The notes beneath the pieces are model-generated. The model was not told where the DNA came from. It saw only the letters and a list, made by a program, of their open reading frames with translations, and searched no databases. Position numbers and translations under genes: made by a program. Positions 48,871 through 57,327 of a stretch of 64,000 nt of DNA are shown here, piece by piece. Positions within the stretch are counted from its first letter, which is position 1, and every line of letters starts with the position of its first letter. Source of the stretch: Nitrospirillum amazonense (GTDB lineage: Bacteria; Pseudomonadota; Alphaproteobacteria; Azospirillales; Azospirillaceae); NCBI RefSeq assembly GCF_007828045.1, contig NZ_VITN01000009.1, forward strand, positions 124,001 to 188,000, in the 5' to 3' direction.

Positions 48871-49986
48871 GTGACCAGCGCCCAGGCCCCTCAGCCCCAG
48901 CCCAGCCCGCAGGCCAATCCGCAGCCCATCTCGCAGCCCATGGGCGAGCGCGCCTCCATCGGCCTGACCGCCGTGATCGTGGCGGTGACGCGGGAGGTGC
49001 CGCGCGTGCTGGTGGTGCGCCGCCTGACCCATGACCTGGCGACGCCGCAGCAACAGGCCAGCGGCGACTGGGACGCCCTGCCCTTCGGTCCCTTCGCGCC
49101 GGAGCGCCACCGCACCCTGGAACAGGGCCTGCGCCGCTGGGTGACGGAGCTGACGGGCCTGCCCCTGGGCTATGTCGAGCAGCTCTACACCTTCGGCGAC
49201 CGCTATCGCGACCTGCGCGAGGTGGATGGCGACGCCCGTGTTGTCTCCGTCGGTTACATCGCCCTGACGCGCGAGGCGCCGCTGTCGGGCTCGGGTGCCG
49301 CCGAGTGGCACGACTGGTACAGCTATTTCCCATGGGAGGATTGGCGCGACGGCCGGCCGGCCATGATCGCGCGCACCCTGCTGCCGGCGCTGGAACGCTG
49401 GGCCGACCATGATTCGGAATTGGCCGCCGCGCGCCGCGACCGGGTGCACACCACCTTCAGCCGCGACGACGACGCCTGGGACTATGAACGGGTGCTGGAG
49501 CGGTATGAGCTGCTGTATGAGGCAGGCCTGGTGGCGGAGGCGCCGCGCGACCGCGCCGTGCTGGCCCGCCTGGCGCAGAACGGCAAGCTGCCGGCCGACG
49601 TGGCCGGCCTGTGGTCCGGCCCGGTGCAGCCCGAGGCGCAGGCCGCCACCGGCATCCCCATGGCCCAGGACAACCGCCGCATCCTGGCGGCGGCGCTGGG
49701 GCGGGTGCGGGGCAAGCTGAAATACCGGCCGGTGGTGTTCGATCTGCTGCCGCCGCAGTTCACCCTGTTCCAGCTGCAGCGCCTGGTGGAGGCGCTGTCC
49801 GGCGTGCGCCTGCACAAGCAGAACTTCCGCCGCCTGCTGATCGCCGGCGGCTTGGTGGAGCCCACGGGCGCCCTGGAAGTGCGCACCGGCGGCCGCCCGG
49901 CGGAACTCTACCGCTTCCGCCGCGAAATCCTGCGCGAACGCGCCGCCGCCGGGGTTGGCCTGCCGACCATCCGCATCACGGAATAA
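48871..49986 (+). CDS. Nudix-fold protein with degenerate Nudix box and C-terminal winged helix (NrtR-like)
   Basis: A 371-residue protein. Residues 1-30 are Pro/Gln-rich; a Nudix-like domain follows (ASIGLTAVIVAVTREVPRVLVVRR to ERHRTLEQGLRRWVTELTGL). The Nudix box keeps the helix pattern but lacks the RExxEE metal ligands (RWVTEL), so hydrolysis is unlikely. The C-terminal part (FTLFQLQRLVEALSGVRLHKQNFRRLLIAGGLVEPTG, RPAELYRFRRE) is a winged helix as in NAD-regulators NrtR. Start GTG 48871 with GGGAG upstream. Divergent from NAD-GDH across a 280-bp gap. Confidence 0.85.
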   Translation: MTSAQAPQPQPSPQANPQPISQPMGERASIGLTAVIVAVTREVPRVLVVRRLTHDLATPQQQASGDWDALPFGPFAPERHRTLEQGLRRWVTELTGLPLGYVEQLYTFGDRYRDLREVDGDARVVSVGYIALTREAPLSGSGAAEWHDWYSYFPWEDWRDGRPAMIARTLLPALERWADHDSELAAARRDRVHTTFSRDDDAWDYERVLERYELLYEAGLVAEAPRDRAVLARLAQNGKLPADVAGLWSGPVQPEAQAATGIPMAQDNRRILAAALGRVRGKLKYRPVVFDLLPPQFTLFQLQRLVEALSGVRLHKQNFRRLLIAGGLVEPTGALEVRTGGRPAELYRFRREILRERAAAGVGLPTIRITE

Positions 49987-49991
49987 GGATG

Positions 49992-50012
49992 GAGGCCAGG
50001 CGCACCTGGCCT
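49992..50012 (+). terminator. Hairpin after the Nudix-like gene
   Basis: A perfect nine-bp stem GAGGCCAGG-cgca-CCTGGCCTC six bases after the stop. No T-run follows, so it may be an mRNA-stabilising hairpin rather than an intrinsic terminator. Confidence 0.45.
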
Positions 50013-50014
50013 CA

Positions 50015-50136
50015 CCTCAAACGAAGCGCACCGGAGCGCAGCGACAAGGCCACGACCGTGGCCGCCGCAGCGAGACACCGAAGGGCGCAGCGAGGACAAG
50101 GCAAGGGCCCGGATGGGCCCGCCCGCCGTTTGAGGG
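50015..50136 (+). repeat. Dispersed structured repeat, copy 7 (divergent)
   Basis: Outer stem CCTCAAACG (50015-50023)/CGTTTGAGG (50127-50135), perfect over nine bp; hairpin GGCCAC-GACC-GTGGCC (50048-50063); hairpin GGGCCC-GGAT-GGGCCC (50105-50120) preceded by GAGGACA. The inner second hairpin of other copies has been replaced by CGCAGCGAGA-type short repeats. Confidence 0.7.
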
Positions 50137-50138
50137 AA

Positions 50139-50330
50139 TTACTCTAAATAAGCATCCACCTCGGCGGCGGCGCGGTCCAGCGGCCAGTCCAGGCGGTCGA
50201 TGATCTGTTCGACGGCGGTGTCGGCGTCCAGCGTCCGGCGGCCCAGCCGGTCCAGGATATCGTTCAGCACGTTTTCCTCCGCCACCGTGGCCGGGGCGTA
50301 GGACTTCAGGATCTCAAGCGCCTTGCTCAT
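50139..50330 (-). CDS. Small hypothetical protein
   Basis: A 63-residue protein with amphipathic helical character (ALEILKSYAPATVAEENVLNDILDRLGRRTLDADTAVEQIIDRLDWPLDRAAAEVDAYLE). Not recognised. Codon use is typical of genes here and no better frame overlaps, but the ribosome site is weak. Convergent with the Nudix-like gene. Confidence 0.55.
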   Translation of the reverse strand: MSKALEILKSYAPATVAEENVLNDILDRLGRRTLDADTAVEQIIDRLDWPLDRAAAEVDAYLE

Positions 50331-50470
50331 GGGACTGCCGGACTCGCTTCTGTATTGCGACTATGGGGGCAGGGTTTATAACACGCCCCGCCCGCCCCCG
50401 CATCGCCGCTGCCGCCCCTGGCCAAACGTTTGGCCCCGGCGTGACATGTGCACATCACCCCGGGGCCACA

Positions 50471-51862
50471 TCACCCCCGGCGGAAGCGGGCCGCGACCTC
50501 CAGGTGGGGGGACCACAGGAACTGGTCCACCGGCACCAGCCGTTCCAGCACGTAGCCGCCCTCCAGCAGCAGGGCGGCGTCGCGGGCGAAGCTGACCGGG
50601 TTGCAGGAGATGGCGACCACCACCGGCACACGGGATGCAGCCAGCGCCGCCGCCTGGGACGCGGCGCCAGCGCGCGGCGGGTCGAAGATCACTGCCTGGT
50701 AGGCCGACAATTCCGCCGGGGACAAGGGTTCCTTGAACAGGTCGCGGCGTTCCACCGTCACGGGATGGCCGCCGCCGGCCATGCGGGCCGCCGCCTTCAG
50801 CGCCGTGAGGGCCGGCCCATCCCCCTCCACCGCGTGAACGGGCGCCAGTGTGGCCAGGGGGAAGGTCAGTGTGCCGCTGCCGGCAAACAGGTCGGCGATC
50901 CGTGCCGCCCCCTTGGCCCCGGCCAAAGCCTCCGCCACCAGCGCGGCCTCGCCCTCGGCGCTGGCCTGCAGGAAGGATCCGGCGGGCGGCGACACCGCCA
51001 CCGGACCGAAGCGCACCACGCCGGTGCGGCGCAGGGCGATGGGCTCCGCCGGCGCGCCCGGCCGCTTGGACCAGCTGAGGCGGGCCAGGTCATGCGCCTC
51101 GGCGAAGGCGCCCAGCTTTTCCAGGGCGTTCAGGTCGGGCTGCGGCAGGCCCACCAGCAGAACGTCCGGCCCATCGTCCAGCAGGGTCAGCGCCACGTCC
51201 AGTGTATGCTCGTCCGGCAGCAGGTCCAGCAGCAGGGAGCGCAAGGGGGCGATCAGCGCCATGAGGCGCGGCGCCAGCACCGTGCATTCCTCGATATCCA
51301 CCAGGCGGTGGCTGGCGCGCTCATTGAAGCCCAGCCAAAGGCGCCGGCCCCGGCGGGCGGCGGCCAGCACAGCGCGGCGACGGGCATGGGGCGGCGTGCG
51401 CGCCAGCGGGGCCATGGGAAGGTCGGTGATACCGACGCGGCTCAGCGCGTGGCGCAGTTGCTCCACCTTCCAGGCGCCGTAGGTGTCGGCGTCCATGTGC
51501 TGCAGGGTGCAGCCGCCGCAGATGCCGAAGTGGCGGCAGGCGGGGTCGGCCCGGCCCGGCCCCTCGGCCAGCAGCGACACCGGCTCCACCAGCCAGCCCT
51601 CGCCCCGCTGCTGGGCGAAGCGCACCATCAGCCGGTCGCCCACCAGGGTCTGGGGCACGAACAGGCGGTGGTTCGGGCCGTAGGGCTCCTGCCAGTGGGC
51701 CACGCCGTCGCCCAGGGCGCCCACGCTTTCCACCGTGATCTCGACGGGGCCGCTGGTCGGGGGTTCCACCGGCGGACGGGCGGCGGGGCGGCGGGACTGG
51801 TGGCGACCGGCGGAGGGCTTGCCGCGCGCGGGGGTGGGCCCGGGGGGGGAACGGCGGCTCAC
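50471..51862 (-). CDS. RlmD/TrmA-type RNA m5U methyltransferase
   Basis: A 463-residue SAM enzyme. After a basic, Pro-rich N-terminus comes a TRAM-like domain (VEITVESVGALGDGVAH), an iron-sulfur site (CRHFGICGGC plus a distal Cys in DIEECTVLAP), the SAM-binding domain (IADLFAGSGTLTFPLA; VIFDPPRAG) and the catalytic Cys in VAISCNPVSFARD. The iron-sulfur motif favours a 23S rRNA m5U enzyme (RlmD/RlmC type) over tRNA-specific TrmA. Starts at GTG 51862, overlapping the stop of the thioesterase gene (GTGA). Confidence 0.93.
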   Translation of the reverse strand: MSRRSPPGPTPARGKPSAGRHQSRRPAARPPVEPPTSGPVEITVESVGALGDGVAHWQEPYGPNHRLFVPQTLVGDRLMVRFAQQRGEGWLVEPVSLLAEGPGRADPACRHFGICGGCTLQHMDADTYGAWKVEQLRHALSRVGITDLPMAPLARTPPHARRRAVLAAARRGRRLWLGFNERASHRLVDIEECTVLAPRLMALIAPLRSLLLDLLPDEHTLDVALTLLDDGPDVLLVGLPQPDLNALEKLGAFAEAHDLARLSWSKRPGAPAEPIALRRTGVVRFGPVAVSPPAGSFLQASAEGEAALVAEALAGAKGAARIADLFAGSGTLTFPLATLAPVHAVEGDGPALTALKAAARMAGGGHPVTVERRDLFKEPLSPAELSAYQAVIFDPPRAGAASQAAALAASRVPVVVAISCNPVSFARDAALLLEGGYVLERLVPVDQFLWSPHLEVAARFRRG

Positions 51863-52326
51863 AGGAAGCTCTCCATGACAGGGCGCAGGTCGTCCGGAAT
51901 GGGTGTTGGGCGGTGGCTGTCGACATCCACCAGGACGGAGACGGACAGGGCGGTGGCGTGGCAACGGCCGCCGACGAACAGGCCGCTGCCCGTCGTCCAC
52001 GACGTGCGGCCCAGGCGCACCAGGCGGGTGCCGACGCGCACGGCGTTGGGGTAGGTGATCTCCGCCAGGTAATCGAGGGTGATCTTGCGCATCACGATGG
52101 CATGGCGGTCAAAACCCACCCGGCGGCGCAGGGCCTGGTGCAGCGCCACGCGCCCCGATTCGAAATAGACCCCGAAGGCGTTGTTGTTGACATGGCCCAC
52201 TGGGTCCAGGTCGTTGAAACGCACATGCTCATCCGTCCAGAAACGATAGCTGCCGGCGTCGGCCAGGTCGAAGGGCGGGTCGGCCGCGTCGCTGGAGGCA
52301 GACGGAAACGGGGGCGGGACGGACAC
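51859..52326 (-). CDS. Hotdog-fold acyl-CoA thioesterase (4HBT type)
   Basis: A 155-residue protein with the hotdog motif VRFNDLDPVGHVNNNAFGVYFESGRVALHQ; the Asp in DLDPVGHVNN is the family's catalytic position. Similar to FadM/YbgC-type thioesterases; substrate unknown. The N-terminal 30 residues are Pro/Ala-rich. Translationally coupled to the RNA methyltransferase downstream. Confidence 0.9.
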   Translation of the reverse strand: MSVPPPFPSASSDAADPPFDLADAGSYRFWTDEHVRFNDLDPVGHVNNNAFGVYFESGRVALHQALRRRVGFDRHAIVMRKITLDYLAEITYPNAVRVGTRLVRLGRTSWTTGSGLFVGGRCHATALSVSVLVDVDSHRPTPIPDDLRPVMESFL

Positions 52327-52483
52327 GGGCGTTAAGTTCCTGTGACGGGGCGGGGTTCGCCCCAGGGATTAGGGGTATGGAACCGGTTTTGGCAAGCGGG
52401 GCGGCGTGACGACACCCGGCAAGGGTGCTATAGCTGCCCATCATCTGATCCATACACCCCTATTATCACAGTGAAGGTCTGCC

Positions 52484-52723
52484 ATGAGCGACACCAACAA
52501 CTCCACCGCGGAAGCCCTGTTCGAGAAGGCGCTGAGCGTCGCGGAAAAGCATCTTGAGGCGGCGCTCAAGGAGGCGGGCCCCCTGGCCGCCTATGTGGCG
52601 GTCGCCATGATCGAAGTGGCCGTCAACCAGGCGGTGGAAGAGACCACGCACCAGGACGTGGTGGACATGCTGCACGACCTGGCCAACCAGATCGAGCAGG
52701 ACGCCGACGAGGAAGAGGAATAA
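52484..52723 (+). CDS. Small acidic helical protein
   Basis: A 79-residue protein with a helical body (ALFEKALSVAEKHLEAALKEAG, VAMIEVAVNQAVEETT) and a very acidic tail ending DADEEEE. Function unknown. The tight frame, strong codon bias and a terminator-like hairpin behind it support a real single-gene unit. Confidence 0.65.
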   Translation: MSDTNNSTAEALFEKALSVAEKHLEAALKEAGPLAAYVAVAMIEVAVNQAVEETTHQDVVDMLHDLANQIEQDADEEEE

Positions 52724-52763
52724 TCGTCGCCTTCCTCACGGCCGATTGAGAGTTTGCTGGCGG

Positions 52764-52834
52764 CGCCGGCGCCCGCCCCTTTCCGCCCTGTTCCCGGGGT
52801 GGCGATGGGGTGGCGCCGGCGTTGTTGCTTTTTT
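52764..52834 (+). terminator. Candidate rho-independent terminator
   Basis: CGCCGGCGCC (52764-52773) pairs with GGCGCCGGCG (52812-52821), then TTGTTGCTTTTTT. The loop is long (about 38 nt). Confidence 0.5.
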
Positions 52835-53235
52835 GGGGGCCCAATTGGGGAAGATGGGGCGAAGCCTAAAAATTGGGCAATTCCCGCACAGTTTGCCGCC
52901 AACGGCACAGATATTTGATGGCGCTTGGCGCTAAGCCATTGATCATTTTGTTAATCTCTTTCTATTTTTGATGAAAATCAGCCTATTCTTTAGGCTCATG
53001 GGGTGTTGCACCCTTCCGGCGCGCCCAATTCCGCCCATTAAATAATCACCCACCGTCATACCCAGAGAAGCCCAAGGCCCCGGACCGCGACCGGATGTAT
53101 CGCGGCACGAAGTTTGAAAGAGGGGGCGGCGCGCTTTTCGGGGCGCGGGTTCGCGGATAGCCGGCGGACCAGGGCCGGTGACGGCCCCCTGCCGCCGGCG
53201 GTGCCTGGGAATGGGATGTTGGAATGGGGTGTGGG
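52835..53235. other. AT-richer upstream region of amtB
   Basis: No gene. An AT-rich stretch at about 52910-53000 with possible sigma-70 boxes (TTGATC/TTGTTA, TATTTT) and a small hairpin GCCTA-ttctt-TAGGC (52982-52996) probably holds the amtB promoter. I looked for a sigma-54 GG-N10-GC pair and found none that fits well. Confidence 0.35.
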
Positions 53236-54630
53236 ATGAGCGGTTTGGGTAGGCGTTTCCTGGGACTGGGCGCATGCGCGCTGGCGGCGGGCCTGCCCGC
53301 GCTGGCCATGGCGCAGGATGCGGCGGCCCCCGCCGCGGCCGCGACGGCCCCCACCATCAGCGGCGGCGACACGGCGTGGATGCTGATGTCCACGGCCCTG
53401 GTGCTGATGATGACCATTCCCGGCCTGGCGCTGTTCTACGGCGGCATGGTGCGCAAGTTCAACGTGCTGGCCATGGTGATGCAAAGCTTCACCATCACCT
53501 GTCTGGTGACGGTCATCTGGGCGCTGGTGGGGTACAGCCTGTCCTTCACCGCCGCCAGCGACGCCGCCGACGCCAAGGAATTCATTGGCGGCTTCAGCCG
53601 CGTGCTGCTGGCGGGCATGGACCCGACCGGCACCCACGCCCTGGCCCCGACGATCCCGGAGCCGGTATTCATGATGTACCAGATGACCTTCGCGATCATC
53701 ACGCCGGCCCTCATCACCGGCGCCTTCGCCGATCGCATGAAGTTTTCCTCCATGCTGGTGTTCATCACCCTGTGGTCGCTGCTGGTCTACGCCCCGGTGG
53801 CCCACACCGTGTGGCATCCCAACGGCTTCATGGCCAAGCTGGGCGTGCTGGACTTCGCCGGCGGCACCGTCGTGCACATCAACGCCGGCATCGCCGGCCT
53901 AGTGGCCTGCCTGGTGATCGGCAAGCGCAAGGGCTACCCCAACGCCGACTTCAGCCCGCACAACCTGGTGCTGAGCCTCATCGGCGCCTCGCTGCTGTGG
54001 GTGGGCTGGTTCGGTTTCAACGCCGGTTCGGCCCTGACGGCCGGTCCGCGCGCCGGCATGGCCATGACCGTGACCCAGGTCGCCACCGCCGCGGCGGCGC
54101 TGGCCTGGGTGTTCGTCGAGTGGGCGGTTAAGGGCAAGCCCTCGGTCCTGGGCATCATCTCGGGCGCCGTGGCCGGCCTGGTGGCCATCACCCCGGCCGC
54201 CGGCTTCGTCGACACCGTCGGCGCCTTCGCCATCGGCATCGCCGCCGGCGTCATCTGCTTCTTCACCGCCACATCCATGAAGCGCGCCCTGGGCTATGAC
54301 GACAGCCTGGACGCCTTCGGCGTGCACGGCATCGGTGGTATCGTCGGCGCCATCCTGACCGGCGTGTTCGCCAAGATGTCCATCGCCAACAGCGAGGGCG
54401 CCTTCGCCACCACCCTGAAAGACGCGCCGGACACGAAGCTGGGCCTGATCGAGGGCAATGTCGGCCAGGTCATCACCCAGCTGGAGGGGGTGGCCTTCAC
54501 CGTCGTGTGGTGCGCCGTCATCACCTTCATCCTGCTGAAAATCATCGACCTGGTGATCGGCCTGCGCGTCGATGAGGACATCGAGCGCGACGGCCTGGAC
54601 ATCGCCCTGCACGGCGAGTCCATTCACTAA
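53236..54630 (+). CDS. amtB: Ammonium transporter AmtB
   Basis: A 464-residue inner-membrane ammonium channel. A cleavable N-terminal segment (FLGLGACALAAGLPALAMA) precedes eleven predicted helices. Key residues: TMIPGLALFYGGMVRKFNVL-type start, pore histidines in GGTVVHINAG and FGVHGIGG, and the phenylalanine gate region. Not preceded by glnK, which is its usual partner. An in-frame ATG at 53224 is the alternative start. A strong terminator follows. Confidence 0.97.
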   Translation: MSGLGRRFLGLGACALAAGLPALAMAQDAAAPAAAATAPTISGGDTAWMLMSTALVLMMTIPGLALFYGGMVRKFNVLAMVMQSFTITCLVTVIWALVGYSLSFTAASDAADAKEFIGGFSRVLLAGMDPTGTHALAPTIPEPVFMMYQMTFAIITPALITGAFADRMKFSSMLVFITLWSLLVYAPVAHTVWHPNGFMAKLGVLDFAGGTVVHINAGIAGLVACLVIGKRKGYPNADFSPHNLVLSLIGASLLWVGWFGFNAGSALTAGPRAGMAMTVTQVATAAAALAWVFVEWAVKGKPSVLGIISGAVAGLVAITPAAGFVDTVGAFAIGIAAGVICFFTATSMKRALGYDDSLDAFGVHGIGGIVGAILTGVFAKMSIANSEGAFATTLKDAPDTKLGLIEGNVGQVITQLEGVAFTVVWCAVITFILLKIIDLVIGLRVDEDIERDGLDIALHGESIH

Positions 54631-54666
54631 AAGGGGCCACTAAAAAGGCGGGGCAGCCCAAAACGG

Positions 54667-54703
54667 AAACCGCCGCCGGGGGCGACCTCGGCGGCGGTTT
54701 TCA
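54667..54703 (+). terminator. Rho-independent terminator of amtB
   Basis: AAACCGCCGCCG (54668-54679) pairs perfectly with CGGCGGCGGTTT (54690-54701), then TTC. It also has a T-rich flank on the minus strand, so it may serve the convergent asparaginase gene too. Confidence 0.88.
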
Positions 54704-54726
54704 TCGGCGCGTCAATCGGGGGGCGA

Positions 54727-55848
54727 TCACCCCGCCGCCGCTGCGGTGGGGCGGATTTCGCCGACGGTCTCGCCCTTGCGGCTGGTGACGGGGGCGACGG
54801 CCAGGGTGGCCACGCCGTCCCACACCGTGTCGGGCAGCACGCCCAGGCGCTTCAGCACCGCCGCCATGGCCGGGCCGGCGGCGCGGGGCGCCCCGTCCTC
54901 GATCTTCAGCGCGATGCCCAGACCGTGTTCCGGCAGCACGGCGCAGCACACACCCTCCGCCCCCGACTTCAGCAGCACGGCCGAGTTGGCGGCGCGCATG
55001 ACCTCGGTGTCGAAGTTGCCGGTGCCACCCACCAGTTCGGGATGCCTGCCCCAGGCGCGGCGCAGGCGCATCACCGCCTCCGCCCGCCGGTCGGGCAGGC
55101 TGTCGGGGTCGGCCAGCCGGGCCATGCCCAGGGCCAGGGCGCCCAGGGGCAGGCCGATGGTGGGGATGGAGCAGCCATCGACGCCCCAGGGTGCGCGGCT
55201 AAGGTCGTGGCCCGTCACCTGCTCGATGACGCCCAGGATACGCTGCTGCACCGGGTGCTGGTACCGGACATAGCCCGCCAGCTTCTCTCCTTTATGCTTG
55301 GCCACGGCCAGGAAGCCGGTGTGCTTGCCGGAGCAGTTGTTGTGCAGGGCGGTGGGCTTCTGCCCCGCCGCCAGCAAGGCGGCCGCCGTCGGCTCATGCG
55401 TCGGCAGGTGGGCGCCGCATTCCAGGTCATCCGCCGACAGGCCCAGCCGGTCCAGCCAGGCGGCCACGCGTTCGGTGTGCATGGCCTCTCCCTGGTGGGA
55501 GGCGCAGGCGAGCGCCAGTTCCTCATCCGTCACGGCGTAGGCGTCGGCCGCCCCGCTTTCGATCAGGGGGATGGCCTGCAAGGCCTTGTTGGAGGAGCGG
55601 GGATAGACCAGGCCATCGACGTCGCCCCAGTGGGCCACCACGCGGGCGCCGGCGTCGACGACGACCACGCGGCCGCGATGCCGGGATTCCACCATGGACC
55701 CGCGCGTCACCTCCACCAGGATGGGGGCGTCGGAACGGTCGGGGATGTCCACCTGGCGCACGGTCGCCTGGCCTTGGGGGGCGGGCTGGTGGTCATGGCC
55801 ACAGCAGCCGTCGCCGTGGTGGTGATCATGGTCGTCGTGGTCGTGCAT
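54727..55848 (-). CDS. ReAV-type L-asparaginase with His-rich N-terminus
   Basis: A 373-residue asparaginase of the Rhizobium etli class, converting asparagine to aspartate and ammonia. The class hallmarks are SSNKALQAIPLIESGAAD, SHQGE, the metal/catalytic Cys-Lys of HNNCSGKHTGFL, and GVDGCSIP with a second Asp-Cys pair. Residues 1-20 hold eight His and two Cys (for example HDHHH and GCCGHDH), a metal-binding-like tail not normally part of the fold. Convergent with amtB: both concern ammonia supply. Confidence 0.92.
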   Translation of the reverse strand: MHDHDDHDHHHGDGCCGHDHQPAPQGQATVRQVDIPDRSDAPILVEVTRGSMVESRHRGRVVVVDAGARVVAHWGDVDGLVYPRSSNKALQAIPLIESGAADAYAVTDEELALACASHQGEAMHTERVAAWLDRLGLSADDLECGAHLPTHEPTAAALLAAGQKPTALHNNCSGKHTGFLAVAKHKGEKLAGYVRYQHPVQQRILGVIEQVTGHDLSRAPWGVDGCSIPTIGLPLGALALGMARLADPDSLPDRRAEAVMRLRRAWGRHPELVGGTGNFDTEVMRAANSAVLLKSGAEGVCCAVLPEHGLGIALKIEDGAPRAAGPAMAAVLKRLGVLPDTVWDGVATLAVAPVTSRKGETVGEIRPTAAAAG

Positions 55849-55976
55849 GACCAGGCGCTCCGCCCTTGGGGTTCGTTGAGGTCCGCGTTCTCCCCCGGCC
55901 GGGGCATGACTGCAATCCTGTTTCCCGGGGGGCTGGAACCTTGCCCAAGCGGCTTGCCTTGTGCAAGGTGCGCGAC

Positions 55977-56543
55977 ATGCGTGGATATTTCGCCCTGGGC
56001 GCCGAGGGGATCAGCAAGTCGGGCAACATCGGGACCATCATGCGCTCCGGCCATGCGTTCGGGGCGAGCTTTGTGTTCACCGTGAACGCCGCCTTGGACC
56101 TGGATGAGATGAACCGGGTCGACACCTCGGGCGGCCAGGACCATGTTCCGCTCTATACCTATCCCAGCGTCTCGGCCATGACCCTGCCGGAAGGCTGCAC
56201 CCTGGTGGGTGTGGAACTGACGGACGACGCCGTGGACCTGCCCAGCTTCCGCCATCCCTTGCGGGCCGCCTATGTCCTGGGGCCGGAGCGCGGCAGTTTG
56301 TCGCCGGCCATGCAGGCGCGCTGCGACCATGTCATCAAGATCCCCATCAAGTTCTGCGTCAACGTGGCCGTGGCCGCCGCCATCGTCATGTACGACCGCA
56401 TGATCTCGCTGGGCCGTTTCGCCGAGCGCCCGGTGCGCGCCGGCGGCCCGGTCGAACCCGCACCCACCCATGTCCACGGCCGGCAGAAGGTCCGCAACGT
56501 GGACAGCAAGCGCATGCGCCCCCTGCTAGGCGGTTGGGAATAA
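55977..56543 (+). CDS. SpoU/TrmH-family RNA 2'-O-methyltransferase
   Basis: A 188-residue SPOUT-knot enzyme: motif 1 KSGNIGTIMRSGHAFGA, motif 2 AAYVLGPERGSLS and motif 3 KIPIKFCVNVAVAAAIVMYD. The C-terminal tail is short and basic. AAGGTG six bases before the ATG at 55977 supports this start; the frame opens upstream without similarity. Target RNA unknown. Divergent from the asparaginase gene. Confidence 0.92.
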   Translation: MRGYFALGAEGISKSGNIGTIMRSGHAFGASFVFTVNAALDLDEMNRVDTSGGQDHVPLYTYPSVSAMTLPEGCTLVGVELTDDAVDLPSFRHPLRAAYVLGPERGSLSPAMQARCDHVIKIPIKFCVNVAVAAAIVMYDRMISLGRFAERPVRAGGPVEPAPTHVHGRQKVRNVDSKRMRPLLGGWE

Positions 56544-56721
56544 GCGTCCTGGCCGTCTGGGAATAAGTCCCGGTCTTCCCTATATTATCGGTCTCAAGTG
56601 GCTTACCCGCCGCCGCCCTCCCGCGACCCGCCCCAGGGTCCCGGGCGGCCTTTCCTTCGCGGTCGCGGATTCCTTCACCGTCCGGCCTTACGCGAGGCCG
56701 GCATCAGAGGAGACCGATGCC

Positions 56722-57141
56722 ATGCCGACCCGCCTTGCCCCCCTTCCTACAGTGACCGCCGCGCTGCTGGCCGCCGCGCTGCTGGCCGCGCCCGCCGGGG
56801 CGCAGCAGACCACCACCGCCCAGCCCACCGCCACCACCCAGACGGTGACCGTGCCGGCGCCGGGCCCGCGCCGCGCGGCCGAGACGGCGACGCGGCAGGA
56901 AGACATCATCATCACCCCGCGCGCCTACCCCAGCTATGAGGAGGACGACGCCTTCCACCGCGCGGAGTATGAGCGGCTGAACGCCATCTACGGCAAGCCC
57001 GTGCCGGTCAGTACCCGCGCCGACACCCTGATGGACGTGCCCCTGGGCAAGCTGCCGCAGGACCGCTCGGCCCTGCGCGCCATCATCGCCGACCCGGACA
57101 CCCCGCACCTGAGCGACGTGGTGGCGCCTGAATCTAAATAA
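56722..57141 (+). CDS. Exported protein of unknown function
   Basis: A 139-residue protein with a signal peptide (ALLAAALLAAPAGAQQ) and a mature part rich in Thr/Pro at first, then EDDAFHRAEYERLNAIYGKPVP and PQDRSALRAIIADPDTPHL. Function not recognised. AGGAG lies nine bases upstream. The stop is followed by a repeat copy and a bidirectional hairpin. Confidence 0.72.
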   Translation: MPTRLAPLPTVTAALLAAALLAAPAGAQQTTTAQPTATTQTVTVPAPGPRRAAETATRQEDIIITPRAYPSYEEDDAFHRAEYERLNAIYGKPVPVSTRADTLMDVPLGKLPQDRSALRAIIADPDTPHLSDVVAPESK

Positions 57142-57147
57142 GTTCCC

Positions 57148-57236
57148 TGCGGGCCCGGGCATCCGCCCGCCTGCCAACCTCGGTTTCCAGTCCGCTTCGC
57201 TCCCCGGAAACCTCCGGCGGACGCGGTCGCGTCCTA
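57148..57236 (-). repeat. Dispersed structured repeat, copy 6
   Basis: Minus orientation. Hairpins GGACGC (57219-57224)/GCGTCC (57229-57234) around GACC; GGTTTCC (57182-57188)/GGAAACC (57206-57212); and CGGGC-GGAT-GCCCG (57156-57169). The outer stem partner of CCGGCG is degenerate in this copy. Confidence 0.75.
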
Positions 57237-57269
57237 TGGGAAATAGCCGGGAAAAAGAACGCAAACGCA

Positions 57270-57303
57270 AACGGCCCCGCCGGGCGTACCCGGCGGGGCC
57301 GTT
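57270..57303. terminator. Strong bidirectional hairpin between convergent genes
   Basis: A 15-bp perfect stem, AACGGCCCCGCCGGG (57270-57284)/CCCGGCGGGGCCGTT (57289-57303), loop CGTA. Followed by CGTTT on the plus side and TGCGTTTGCGTTC on the minus side; likely ends gpt transcripts. Confidence 0.82.
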
Positions 57304-57327
57304 CGTTTGGGCGAAGGCCTCAGGCGA

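Noticed and set aside
52835..53235. Sigma-54 promoter for amtB
   Set aside because: Candidate GG and GC pairs do not have the required 10-base spacing.
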